NCBI GenBank assembly: GCA_034435435.1 | Contig: DAOTXN010000103.1 | Coordinates: 1 to 15,247 of the forward strand | Direction: 5' to 3' | DNA from: DAOTXN01 sp034435435 | GTDB taxonomy: Bacteria > Chloroflexota > Anaerolineae > S140-20 | DNA length: 15,247 nucleotides | Part shown: piece by piece, positions 6,297-13,981 of the stretch | Numbering within the stretch: the first letter of the stretch is position 1 | Layout: every line of letters begins with the position of its first letter | Program-made: the position numbers and the translations under genes | The notes under the pieces: model-generated | What the model was told of the DNA's origin: nothing | Databases searched by the model: none | Seen by the model: the letters and a program-made list of their open reading frames with translations, nothing else

Positions 6297-7610
6297 ATGA
6301 AATTGGGACGCTTGGGCAAGCTGGTATTGTGGGGATGGTTCGGACTCTTTTTCTGCGTCGCTCTGGCAGGTCTGTGGGTCGGGTATCGCTGGAGCATCCG
6401 CGCCCTATCTGAGCTCAAAGCCGTTCACTCAGAACAGCTTTCCAATCGCATCGTTTTTGTGGGCAACGACGGCAATTTGTGGCTGGTTGCCCCCGATGGG
6501 CGTCATCTGACCCACCTGACGACCGATGGCGGCCACCAATTTCCCACCTGGTCGCCGAATGGAAAATGGCTGGCCTTTATCGGACCGGATGAGGCCGGAC
6601 GACCGGCGCTGTACGTGTCTGACCTGGCAGCCGGCCGCTCCCGACTGGTTTTCACCAGCGCCGACTCGACGCCCTTTTACATCTACTGGTCCCCCGACAG
6701 TCTTGCGCTTACTTTTTTGACCCAGGAAAGCTCGACGCTGGCCATGCGGGTGGCCGACGTTCAAAACCCGGACTATGTCCGCGTGATGGCCCAGGGCGAC
6801 CCCTTTTACTGGGCCTGGTCGCCCTCAGGCGACCAACTGCTGATGCACGTGGGCGGCTCATGGTCCGTTTCGCCCGACGCCCATCTCTCGCTGCTGGAAA
6901 ACCGAGAGGGTGCGCAGCGGGTCGAGCTTGAGCCGGCCCCGGGACAGTTTCAGGCCCCGCTGTGGTCGGCGGACGGGCAAACCATCTATTACATCGCCGC
7001 CGCCGAAAATGGGGCCGAGGCCATTTACCAGACCGACGTCGCCACCTCCAAACAGTCATTCCTCGTCCCTCTGGACGGGCCGGCGCTCATGGTCCTGTCG
7101 CCCACCGGCCAGCACGTGGCCTACCTCCAAGTGCGACACCCCAGGCACACCCCGGCTTACGGCGCAGCTTTTGTCGTGAACACCGCCGGCGGCGCTCCGC
7201 AGCGCGTGCTTGATGACCAGGTCGCTGCAATGTATTGGTCGCCCGACGGCAAAAAGCTGGCCCTCTTGACGCTGGTCTCGTCCGACGAAGGTCCGACGGC
7301 CCGTGCGCCTGGCCTGGCTGCGCCGCTGACCCGCCATCTGCGCTATCGCTGGTGGGTCTACGAGGTCGAGACGGAGCAGGTGCGCCTGCTCACCTCATTT
7401 GTACCCACGCCCGACTTTGAGCAGACCGTGCCCTTTTTTGACCAGTATCACCTGTCGCTCACCTTCTGGTCGCCCGACAGCCGCTACTTGCTGGTGGCCC
7501 GGCGCGACGGCGATGGCGACGCCGGCGCGATTTGGGTTTTCGACACGACCGGCCAGGAGACTCCACGCCAAATCGGACCAGGCAGCTTTGCCGTCTGGTC
7601 CTGGCAGTGA
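6297..7610 (+). CDS. Membrane-anchored TolB/WD40-like beta-propeller protein
   Basis: A 437-aa protein with one N-terminal transmembrane segment (about residues 8-30, positive residues before it) acting as signal anchor, which would place the rest outside the membrane. The body holds PD40/TolB-type propeller repeats centred on W-S-P-(N/D/S)-(G/S): residues 85 (WSPNGK), 131 (WSPDSL), 174 (WSPSGD), 223 (WSADGQ), 268 (LSPTGQ), 314 (WSPDGK) and 391 (WSPDSR), about seven blades. It closes with VWSWQ at the C-terminus. Such propellers usually bind ligands or partners; no catalytic residues are visible and no substrate can be assigned. It has its own promoter and is followed after 32 nt by the ThyX-like gene, probably on the same transcript. 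Confidence 0.75.
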   Translation: MKLGRLGKLVLWGWFGLFFCVALAGLWVGYRWSIRALSELKAVHSEQLSNRIVFVGNDGNLWLVAPDGRHLTHLTTDGGHQFPTWSPNGKWLAFIGPDEAGRPALYVSDLAAGRSRLVFTSADSTPFYIYWSPDSLALTFLTQESSTLAMRVADVQNPDYVRVMAQGDPFYWAWSPSGDQLLMHVGGSWSVSPDAHLSLLENREGAQRVELEPAPGQFQAPLWSADGQTIYYIAAAENGAEAIYQTDVATSKQSFLVPLDGPALMVLSPTGQHVAYLQVRHPRHTPAYGAAFVVNTAGGAPQRVLDDQVAAMYWSPDGKKLALLTLVSSDEGPTARAPGLAAPLTRHLRYRWWVYEVETEQVRLLTSFVPTPDFEQTVPFFDQYHLSLTFWSPDSRYLLVARRDGDGDAGAIWVFDTTGQETPRQIGPGSFAVWSWQ

Positions 7611-7624
7611 ATTCATCCTTCGTC
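7611..7624 (-). repeat. Short inverted copy of the heptamer repeat
   Basis: On the minus strand this reads GACGAAGGATGAAT, identical to 11922-11935 of the heptamer tract in the FG-GAP gene. It begins directly after the stop of the propeller gene and ends just before the ribosome site of the ThyX-like gene. Confidence 0.55.
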
Positions 7625-7642
7625 CAAAAAAGGAGTAGCTCA

Positions 7643-9196
7643 TTGACCGAGACCCACTTTCTCTCCTCCCCGCCCGAGGTGCGCATTCTGACCATGCTGG
7701 ACCGGCCCTACGAGACCGCCGTGGCCGCCGCCCGCACCTGCTACTCGTCACGCGGCCTGATCACCGCCGACGACGTGGCTTCCGGCTCGGAGGACGCCCG
7801 CGACCGCATCGCCCGCGGCATCTACCAGGGCGGCCACCACACCACCTTTCAGCACGGTTACGTGCAGTTCGCGCTGAACAACGTCTCGCGCCAGTTCTTG
7901 TGGAGTTTTTTGCACAGCCACACCTTTTACAACTCGGAGCAGGTCAGCCAGCGTTACGTGGCCGTCAAGCCGGAGGCCTTTGCCGTGCCGCCGCTAGCGG
8001 GTCAGGCCAAAACGGTCTATCTGGAGGGCATCCAGGAGCAAATTGCGGCCTATCACCGGCTGGTGGAGTTGCTGACCCCACTGGCCACGGCCGAGTATGT
8101 TCGCCGCTTTCCCAAACGGCCCAAGACCAAAGCGGTCGAGCGTGACGTCTGGCGCAAGGCGCTCGAAGTGGCCCGCTATGCCCTGCCGGTGGCGATGTTT
8201 GCCTACCTGTACCACACCATCAGCACGTTGACGTTATTGCGCTATTGGCGGCTGTGCCAGCAGCCGGGCGCGCCGCTAGAGACGCGCTGGGTGGTCGAGC
8301 AGATGGTGCGAGCGGTGCTGGCCGCCGACCCACCCCTGGAGACGATTCTCGAAGAACCGCTGCCCACGACGGAAGACACCATGCCCGAACTGGCGATTTT
8401 GAGCGCGGACGATCACGCTGCGGCGTTTGCCCGCGAGTTCGACGCCAGATTGGACGGACGGGTATCCCGACTGGTCGCCCATCAATCCGACAACGAGGCG
8501 CTGGTGGCCCAGGCCGTGCGGAGCGCGCTGGGCCTGCCTGCCTCTGCGCTGCCCGACCACGAGGCGGTCGAACTGGCCCTATCGCCGGCTCGCAACCCCC
8601 ACCTGAGCGGCGCGCTCAACCTGACCACCCTCTCGCGGCTCAGCCGGGCGCTCTACCACGCCCACTATACCTTTTACAAGAAAATGTCCCACACCGGCGA
8701 CTCGCAGAATCAGCGCCACCGCATGACCCCTGCCACTCGCCCGCTCGTCTCGGCTTACCTGACCGACGAGCCTGACTATATCACACCCGAATTGGTGCGC
8801 AGCGACGAGACGGCCCAACGCATCTACGACGAGACCATGGCGCGGGCCTGGGAACGGTTGAGTCATTTGAAGCGGCTGGGTGCGCCCGACGAGTTTCGCG
8901 CCTACCTGCTGCCCAACGCCGTCAGCATCCGGCTGGTCGAATCGGCCGACCTGCTCAACCTGCGCCACAAGCTGGCCATGCGACTGTGTTACAACGCCCA
9001 GGAGGAAATCTGGCGGGCCTCGCTAGACGAAGCGCAGCAGGTGCGCCAGGTCAACCCGACCATCGGCCAATATCTGCTGCCGCCATGCACGCTGCGCGCA
9101 TTGGCCGAACAGCGTCCTTTTTGTCCTGAAGGGGAGCGTTATTGCGGCGTGCGGGTGTGGGAGCTGGATTTGGCGGCGTACCGGCGCGTGATTTGA
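7643..9196 (+). CDS. thyX: Two-domain ThyX-like FAD-dependent thymidylate synthase family protein
   Basis: A 517-aa protein, about twice the 220-250 aa of ordinary ThyX, which makes dTMP from dUMP with FAD, NADPH and methylenetetrahydrofolate. The start is TTG7643: AGGAG (7631-7635) sits 7 nt upstream, whereas the open frame back to 7532 lies in the previous gene. Domain 1 (about 12-230) has RTCYSS, GGHHTTFQHGYVQFAL and VSRQFLW, an altered signature ending SQRYV (102-106), and LPVAMF...LLRYWRLC. Domain 2 (about 285-505) has SRALYHAHYTF, SHTGDSQNQRHRM (349-361), YLLPNAVSIRL, RLCYNAQEEIW and a ThyX-like tail, LPPC...CPEGERYCG. The canonical RHRxxSxNExSxRY is not intact in either half: both carry SHT where RHR is expected. 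RLC arginines (about 203 and 447) are kept in both. Whether it makes dTMP is unproven; it may be a divergent subfamily. Confidence 0.85.
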   Translation: MTETHFLSSPPEVRILTMLDRPYETAVAAARTCYSSRGLITADDVASGSEDARDRIARGIYQGGHHTTFQHGYVQFALNNVSRQFLWSFLHSHTFYNSEQVSQRYVAVKPEAFAVPPLAGQAKTVYLEGIQEQIAAYHRLVELLTPLATAEYVRRFPKRPKTKAVERDVWRKALEVARYALPVAMFAYLYHTISTLTLLRYWRLCQQPGAPLETRWVVEQMVRAVLAADPPLETILEEPLPTTEDTMPELAILSADDHAAAFAREFDARLDGRVSRLVAHQSDNEALVAQAVRSALGLPASALPDHEAVELALSPARNPHLSGALNLTTLSRLSRALYHAHYTFYKKMSHTGDSQNQRHRMTPATRPLVSAYLTDEPDYITPELVRSDETAQRIYDETMARAWERLSHLKRLGAPDEFRAYLLPNAVSIRLVESADLLNLRHKLAMRLCYNAQEEIWRASLDEAQQVRQVNPTIGQYLLPPCTLRALAEQRPFCPEGERYCGVRVWELDLAAYRRVI

Positions 9197-9204
9197 GGGG
9201 CAGT

Positions 9205-9233
9205 TTGCCGTGTGGCGCTTTTTCGAGTATAAC
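9205..9233 (+). promoter_or_regulatory. Promoter of the putative lipoprotein/lgt-like operon
   Basis: TTGCCG (9205-9210), a 17-nt spacer and TATAAC (9228-9233) lie in the 83-nt gap after the ThyX-like gene. The -35 hexamer and spacer length are the same as in the promoter at 6229. Transcription would start near 9240, about 40 nt before the next start codon. Confidence 0.6.
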
Positions 9234-9279
9234 ATGCGCGTCGCTTGCCCTTTTTCCTATGAGAACGAGGAGGTGCACC

Positions 9280-10578
9280 ATGTTTCAAGGGAACCCAACC
9301 CCTTTCGACGCGCACGAGCACAACGTCCGCCGTTTCATTCCCAGGCCAGGCCCCTATCTGCTCAGTTTTGTCTTTTTCGGGTTGCTGGCCGGGGCGACCC
9401 TCTTTATCACGGGCTGCTTTGGACGGGGTTGCAGCAGCGAGTCATCGAGCTTCTTGGGGGTTACAGATGGCGCCTTCCTTGCCCCCCGCGCGGTACGTAT
9501 GGCGGCGCAGGAAAACATTGCCTATGTATGGATTGAGCTGGGTGAAACGGGCGTGTTTACCCCCACGACGGGTGTGCTGTGGAGCCTGATGAGCGCCGCC
9601 GACGGAACCCTGCCGCCCTTCCTGGACGAGCTGGCCGACCAGGGCTACGTCGCCATCCGTGTGCCGCACGCTCCGCCCACTTACACACAGAGCAGCCTGC
9701 TGCCCGGTAGCTTTGCGGAAGACGACGCCGTGGAATTCAATTACTATTCGCCCCCCTCCACGACGACCCTGACCACCGTCCCGGTCAGCGTTACCCGCCG
9801 CATTGACTTGGAATCCATCGTGAATGCGCAATTTCCCATCACGGACGATCAATCCCATTGGGAGGTGTGGTGGCTGCCGCCGGGCGACCCATTCCCCATC
9901 CCCGACCAACCGTTTCGATTAGAGGGATACGATTGGCCGCCGCCCCTGGAATTGAGCTTCCGCATCGACTTTGTGGACGGAGGCGCGCATCCCTGCGCCG
10001 GCTGCCCGGTAGAGGTGCTGTTTTACAACGGCTATGTGTTCATCGGTCCCTATCAGACTGCGCTGCGTTACACGTATCAGACTCAGCCTATGGACCCCTT
10101 GGCCTCCTTTGGCGTCCATTGCGGATACGAGGTTGATAGTCTGTCTCCCTCTGTTGTGCAATACATCACGCCCACCGTGCCCTTTACCCACACCCACTGC
10201 CTGGAAAACTGGGACGCGATCACCCGCACCTTCACCATCCATACGGCGTCCTCAGAGGGCTGGAATTACCAATATTACTATCAAGCGGCCGAGGACGGCG
10301 CTGCGCCCGTGCCGGTGGCTGGCACACCCTTTACCGTACAAGTCGGTCCGCCGCATTTGGCGTGGTCGCCTGGCGCGGTGGGACTATTGGCTGTGCACAC
10401 CCCCACCATCGCCATCACCGACACGCTGCGCGAGACGTTCCACATCACCGCCACCTCCACCGTCAGCGCCGAGGTGCAGGCCGCGTCCGTCAGCTTTGCG
10501 CTGGCCCCGGGCTATACGCTGAATGAAACGGGACCGCAGTATGATCTTTATCTGCCGTTGGTGTTGAGGTCGCCCTGA
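9280..10578 (+). CDS. Putative exported lipoprotein with C-terminal YLPLVLR motif, function unknown
   Basis: A 432-aa protein; ATG9280 is chosen because GAGGAGG (9267-9273) lies 6 nt upstream, while the frame back to 9142 overlaps thyX. A long polar N-terminus (about 25 residues) precedes a hydrophobic segment (27-45) ending ITGC (43-46), which fits a lipobox with Cys46, although the n-region is unusually long; a single membrane anchor is the alternative. The rest is rich in Pro, Thr, Tyr and aromatic residues, predicted to be beta-rich and extracytoplasmic. A CAGC pair occurs mid-protein. The last 40-80 residues look like a beta-sandwich, and the chain ends DLYLPLVLRSP, like the short LPLV(L)(R/K) tails I recall on many secreted Chloroflexi proteins. 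No enzymatic family is recognised. An Lgt-like gene follows 28 nt downstream. Confidence 0.7.
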   Translation: MFQGNPTPFDAHEHNVRRFIPRPGPYLLSFVFFGLLAGATLFITGCFGRGCSSESSSFLGVTDGAFLAPRAVRMAAQENIAYVWIELGETGVFTPTTGVLWSLMSAADGTLPPFLDELADQGYVAIRVPHAPPTYTQSSLLPGSFAEDDAVEFNYYSPPSTTTLTTVPVSVTRRIDLESIVNAQFPITDDQSHWEVWWLPPGDPFPIPDQPFRLEGYDWPPPLELSFRIDFVDGGAHPCAGCPVEVLFYNGYVFIGPYQTALRYTYQTQPMDPLASFGVHCGYEVDSLSPSVVQYITPTVPFTHTHCLENWDAITRTFTIHTASSEGWNYQYYYQAAEDGAAPVPVAGTPFTVQVGPPHLAWSPGAVGLLAVHTPTIAITDTLRETFHITATSTVSAEVQAASVSFALAPGYTLNETGPQYDLYLPLVLRSP

Positions 10579-10606
10579 CGCTCTGTGGTCGGGAGGTACG
10601 GAAGAG

Positions 10607-11410
10607 ATGTTACCTACCTTGCAGCTTGGACCCTACCAGGTCAGCACCTACGGCGCTGTGGCGGCGCTGGTGTTGCTCGTCTTTGGGATGTACAGCACCC
10701 ATCGTCTGTTCCGGCTGCCCTATCCGCCCGACTTTATCCTCAAAGGGCTGTTTCTGACCATCCTGGGCGGCGCGATCAGCACGTTTCTCGTCCCATTCCT
10801 GATCAACGCTTTTCGCGCCGCCCAATCCGGCCCCACTTTTGAACCCGAGGGGCGCAGCGTGGTCTGGACGCTGACCGGCGGGACAATCGTTGCGGCCCTC
10901 TACTGCTGGCGATATAAAGTTTCCCTGGGCCGGGCGCTCGATCTGGGGGCGCTGCCCATCCCGTTGGGGTTGGCGATTGCTCGCCTGGGCTGCCTGGCGG
11001 CGGGCTGCTGCCACGGACGCCCTACAGATTCGTGGCTGGGTATGCGCCTGCCGGATGAGTTTGGTGTGTGGATGGTGCGCTATCCCACTCAGTTGATGAG
11101 CGCCGCGGCCAACCTGCTTACCTTTGTCGTGGTGGTGGCCGCCGAACGACTGGGAACGCGCCGCAGGTCAGACCATGAGGCCGGCGGGACCTGGCCCTTC
11201 GACGGCTTTTTGGTGCTCTTGATCCTCATCCTCTACAGCCTCAAGCGCTTTGTGATGGCCTTTTTGCGCGAGAGCGGCCCACCGTTGATCGGACCGTTCA
11301 CTTGGATGCATCTGAGTGGGCTGATGGTGTGGGTCGCCGCAACCGCTCTGATGGCGCGAAATCTCTATCGCGTGGCGCGCTCTGGAAGGGCGGTCAAGGA
11401 ATTCTCGTGA
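10607..11410 (+). CDS. Lgt-like (prolipoprotein diacylglyceryl transferase family) membrane protein
   Basis: A 267-aa multi-pass membrane protein with about seven hydrophobic segments. Lgt moves diacylglycerol from phosphatidylglycerol to the lipobox cysteine of prolipoproteins. Family landmarks: ARLGCLAAGCCHGR (125-138), aligning with the GRIGNFxNGE signature and its essential arginine (here Arg126); RYPTQL (158-163), matching the H-P-(S/T)-Q-L motif; and an arginine near the C-terminus (FLRES, about 221). The HGG motif of E. coli Lgt appears here as TGG (90-92), so the His103 equivalent is missing. It may be a divergent functional Lgt or an Lgt-like paralogue with another lipid substrate. 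GGGAGG at 10591-10596 lies 10 nt before the start. Lipoprotein genes lie on both sides (9280 and 12248), which fits a lipoprotein-maturation context. Confidence 0.75.
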   Translation: MLPTLQLGPYQVSTYGAVAALVLLVFGMYSTHRLFRLPYPPDFILKGLFLTILGGAISTFLVPFLINAFRAAQSGPTFEPEGRSVVWTLTGGTIVAALYCWRYKVSLGRALDLGALPIPLGLAIARLGCLAAGCCHGRPTDSWLGMRLPDEFGVWMVRYPTQLMSAAANLLTFVVVVAAERLGTRRRSDHEAGGTWPFDGFLVLLILILYSLKRFVMAFLRESGPPLIGPFTWMHLSGLMVWVAATALMARNLYRVARSGRAVKEFS

Positions 11411-11502
11411 CCCGCGCGCGGCGGGCGGTATAGCTTACTTGCCTCACTTCATCCGTATCTTTTTCCTGCGCCGCGCAGCCCAAGCGTCATCCATTCGCAG
11501 GT

Positions 11503-11579
11503 TGGGCGTCTCTGTTTTGTCTCCTCGTCGCCGATTCATCCAAGGCGCATCTGTAGTACAATATCCTCAGAGACGCCCA
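11503..11579 (+). promoter_or_regulatory. Promoter region enclosed by a 12-bp perfect inverted repeat
   Basis: TGGGCGTCTCTG (11503-11514) and CAGAGACGCCCA (11568-11579) are exact reverse complements, 53 nt apart. Between them TACAAT (11557-11562) is a good -10; only a weak -35 (near 11534-11540) is visible. The right arm falls at the predicted start point and ends 1 nt before ATG11581. This lies at the end of the 170-nt gap after the lgt-like gene; nothing else supported was seen in that gap. Confidence 0.5.
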
Positions 11580-11580
11580 T

Positions 11581-12222
11581 ATGTTACCCATCATTCGGAC
11601 CATTCTGCTCGTGATATTCATCAGCCTGGTCGCCAGAGTGAGCATTGACGCTGCTTGCTCCGGCGGACAGCGCCAGGAAAAGGTCGAGCCAACTTGCCAA
11701 TTTACAAACCTGCCCTCATCCTGGCGCGTGCTCGCTGCTCTCTTAACGGACCTCACCCGCGACGGCAGCCCTGAATGCACGCTGCTCGTCTGGCGGCCTT
11801 GGGCAGACTGGCCGATCATGCAGTGGTCCGACACGCCCAGCCCCATCGCCGCCCACCGCGACGCCAACGGCGACAGCGCCCACATTATTTTGGTAGAACC
11901 GACGAAAGACGAAAGACGAAAGACGAAGGATGAATCCCCAATATCCAATCTCCAATACCACGAAATTTGGGCCGGGTCGGCGCTGGCCGCGCCCATTGTG
12001 CAAATCGCGGCGGGCGACGTGGATGGGGACGGGTGGCAAGAGTTGGTCGCGCTGGAGGGGGATTACGCCACCGGACGCAATGGCCCAGCGCGGCACGTGG
12101 CCGTGTGGCGCTGGAATGGATTTGGGTTCAATCTGGACTGGCGCAGCCCGCCAGGCCGGTTTGTCGCGCTGGCGCTGGCCGACGTGGACGGCGACGGCGC
12201 GGTCGAAATTCTGGTTCACTGA
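11581..12222 (+). CDS. Small exported FG-GAP/VCBS-type repeat protein
   Basis: A 213-aa protein with an N-terminal signal peptide (about residues 1-25, hydrophobic core LLVIFISLVARV). Four calcium-loop-like motifs of the FG-GAP/VCBS kind occur: DLTRDG (57-62), DANGDS (94-99), DVDGDG (146-151) and DVDGDG (201-206). The last two have the usual context, (A)xxDVDGDGxxE(L/I). It is much shorter than a full FG-GAP propeller and may be only part of one. Residues 108-125 (TKDERRKTKDE...) are encoded by the heptamer repeat and sit in the loop between the second and third motifs. The ribosome site is poor (no clear SD before ATG11581), and the start could be questioned. The DUF3160 gene follows after 25 nt. 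The binding partner is unknown. Confidence 0.65.
   Translation: MLPIIRTILLVIFISLVARVSIDAACSGGQRQEKVEPTCQFTNLPSSWRVLAALLTDLTRDGSPECTLLVWRPWADWPIMQWSDTPSPIAAHRDANGDSAHIILVEPTKDERRKTKDESPISNLQYHEIWAGSALAAPIVQIAAGDVDGDGWQELVALEGDYATGRNGPARHVAVWRWNGFGFNLDWRSPPGRFVALALADVDGDGAVEILVH
11901..11956. repeat. Phase-locked heptamer repeat inside a coding sequence
   Basis: Eight consecutive 7-nt units: GACGAAA three times, GACGAAG, GATGAAT, CCCCAAT, ATCCAAT, CTCCAAT. Unit composition and order (GACGAA-type first, ATCCAA-type second) mirror the tract at 1461-1509. Because 7 is not a multiple of 3, three units give a 7-residue peptide period, visible as TKDERRK-TKDE. Confidence 0.85.
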
Positions 12223-12247
12223 ACCATTTTTGAAACGGAGGTTTACC

Positions 12248-13981
12248 ATGAGGAAGACAATCATTCAGATGCTCTTGTCAGCGCTCCTGCTGACCATGCT
12301 GCTCGGTCTGCTGGCAGCGTGCGCCGAGAAATCGACGCCTACGGCGACAGCAACGCAGCCGCCAGAGCCGAAACCGACGCAGAAGAGCAAAATCCAGTTG
12401 ACCAATGAGGCCATACTGGCAACCAACGCGGCCATCGAGCGGGCGGTCATAGTTACACTCACGGCAAAAGCGCAGCCGCCCGCGCCGACCGACACACCCG
12501 CGCCCACCGCGCCCCCGGCAACACTATTCCCCACCTTACCGCCCGTCGAAATCCCGCAGGGCATTCGCTCGGCCGGCTTTGCCCGGCTGTACCAGGCCGT
12601 GCCGGTGGACATGGTGGGTCAACTGCCGCAAGAGGCCCATTACACGCTGCCCGTGGACCTGAGCCGCGTGCTTCACGCCGACCGCTACACTTTAAGCGCG
12701 GAACAGGCCGCGCTGCTGAGCCAGAATGGGTTCGTCGTGGCCCCGGCCGACTGGCTCGAATTCTTCCAGTTATACGAGCAGGTGCGCTATCAGGACCTGC
12801 CGGTGTTTATCACCACCGACTCGGTCTACCACGTCTATCACCTGCTGTTCGACAAGCTGCTACGCGACCTGGAGCGGGAAAGACTGGCCCCCATTATCGC
12901 CGCGCTCACCACGACGCTGGCCGACGCGGCCCAGGCGCAGTACAAGGACGCCCGCGGCACACCCCTGGAAGACTCGGCCCGCCGCGTGTGGGGCTATTTC
13001 GTCGTGGCCCAGCAACTGATTGAGGCCGAGCCGCCTCCCATCCCCGCCGCCGTGGCCGACGAGGTGAGCCGCGAGCTGGCGCTGATCCAGGCCCACGCGG
13101 GTATCGACATGTCGCCGCTGCTGTCGCTGCCCGAAGCTTTCGCCGAAGGCTTGTTCTGCGACCCCGCCGCCACCCCCGAACAGGCGAACAAATTCTACTG
13201 TGAGGACTATAGCCAGTATGTCCCGCGCGGGCACTATACCCGCGATGAGCAACTGCAACGCTACTTTCGGACTATGATGTGGTACGGGCGGATCAACCTG
13301 CGCCTCAAGCTGGCCCGCGAAACCCAAATGGCGCTGCTCATCACGCGTTTGCTGCGCCGCACCCAGGTCGCCGACGTGCCCATGGCCGACGTGTGGGCCA
13401 GCGTGTACGACCCTACCGTGTTCCTGGTAGGCAAATCCGACGACCTGAGTTTCCACGAATATGGTCCGCTAATGGACGCCGTGTACGGGCCGGATGCTGA
13501 CCTGGCCTTGCTGGCCGACGAGGCCCGCCTGGCGGCTTTTACCGAGGCGGCCCGGCGGCTCCCGCCGCCGCAGATCAACTCGATGTGGGTGTACATCTGG
13601 GAGGACGAGGAAGAGGCCACCCAGGGCTTTCGTTTCATGGGCCAACGCTTTGTGCTCGACGCTTACGTCTTTGAGCAACTGATCTGGCGCGAGGTGGGCG
13701 AGTTTGGGAACGAGCGCTGGCTGCCCAAGGGACTCGACGTGTTCGCGGCGATGGGCAACGCCGAGGCTTATGCCATCCTGGACGAAATGGGCGAGACCGA
13801 TTACTTGCGCTACGACGAGCAACTGGACAAGGTGCAAGCCGAAATCGCCGGCTTGGAGATTGACAGTTGGACGCAGAACCTGTACTGGAACTGGCTAGTC
13901 AACCGACAAACACCTTTACCCAATATCGGGCTACTCAGATATGCTATCATCAGCCCATTCTCTACCACCAGACTGACTTGA
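12248..13981 (+). pseudogene. DUF3160 lipoprotein gene, truncated by a mobile element
   Basis: The open frame encodes 577 aa, of which about 551 (to 13900) are native. A clear lipoprotein signal ends LLAAC (lipid-modified Cys25), then a Thr/Pro/Ala-rich linker runs to about residue 95. The DUF3160 domain follows, with FITTDSVYHVYHLLFDKLLRDLE, PQINSMWVYIW and FRFMGQRFVLDAYVFEQLIW typical of this secreted Chloroflexi/Bacteroidota family of unknown function. Family members run to roughly 700-850 aa; here the reading stops matching right after NLYWNWL, in mid-domain, and the last 26 residues are read from inserted DNA. ATG12248 has GGAGG 7 nt upstream, which excludes the longer frame from 11930. 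The rest of the gene should lie beyond the window, on the far side of the insertion. The product is probably non-functional. Confidence 0.8.

Noticed and set aside
9328..9345. Arg-Arg in the N-terminus of the 432-aa protein as a Tat signal
   Set aside because: The context NVRRFIPRP lacks the S-R-R-x-F-L-K pattern; the hydrophobic segment ending ITGC better fits a Sec lipoprotein or anchor.
11467..11479. CTGCGC-C-GCGCAG palindrome after the lgt-like gene as a terminator
   Set aside because: The arms are 6 bp with a 1-nt gap, so no loop can form in RNA, and the T-run lies before it, not after.
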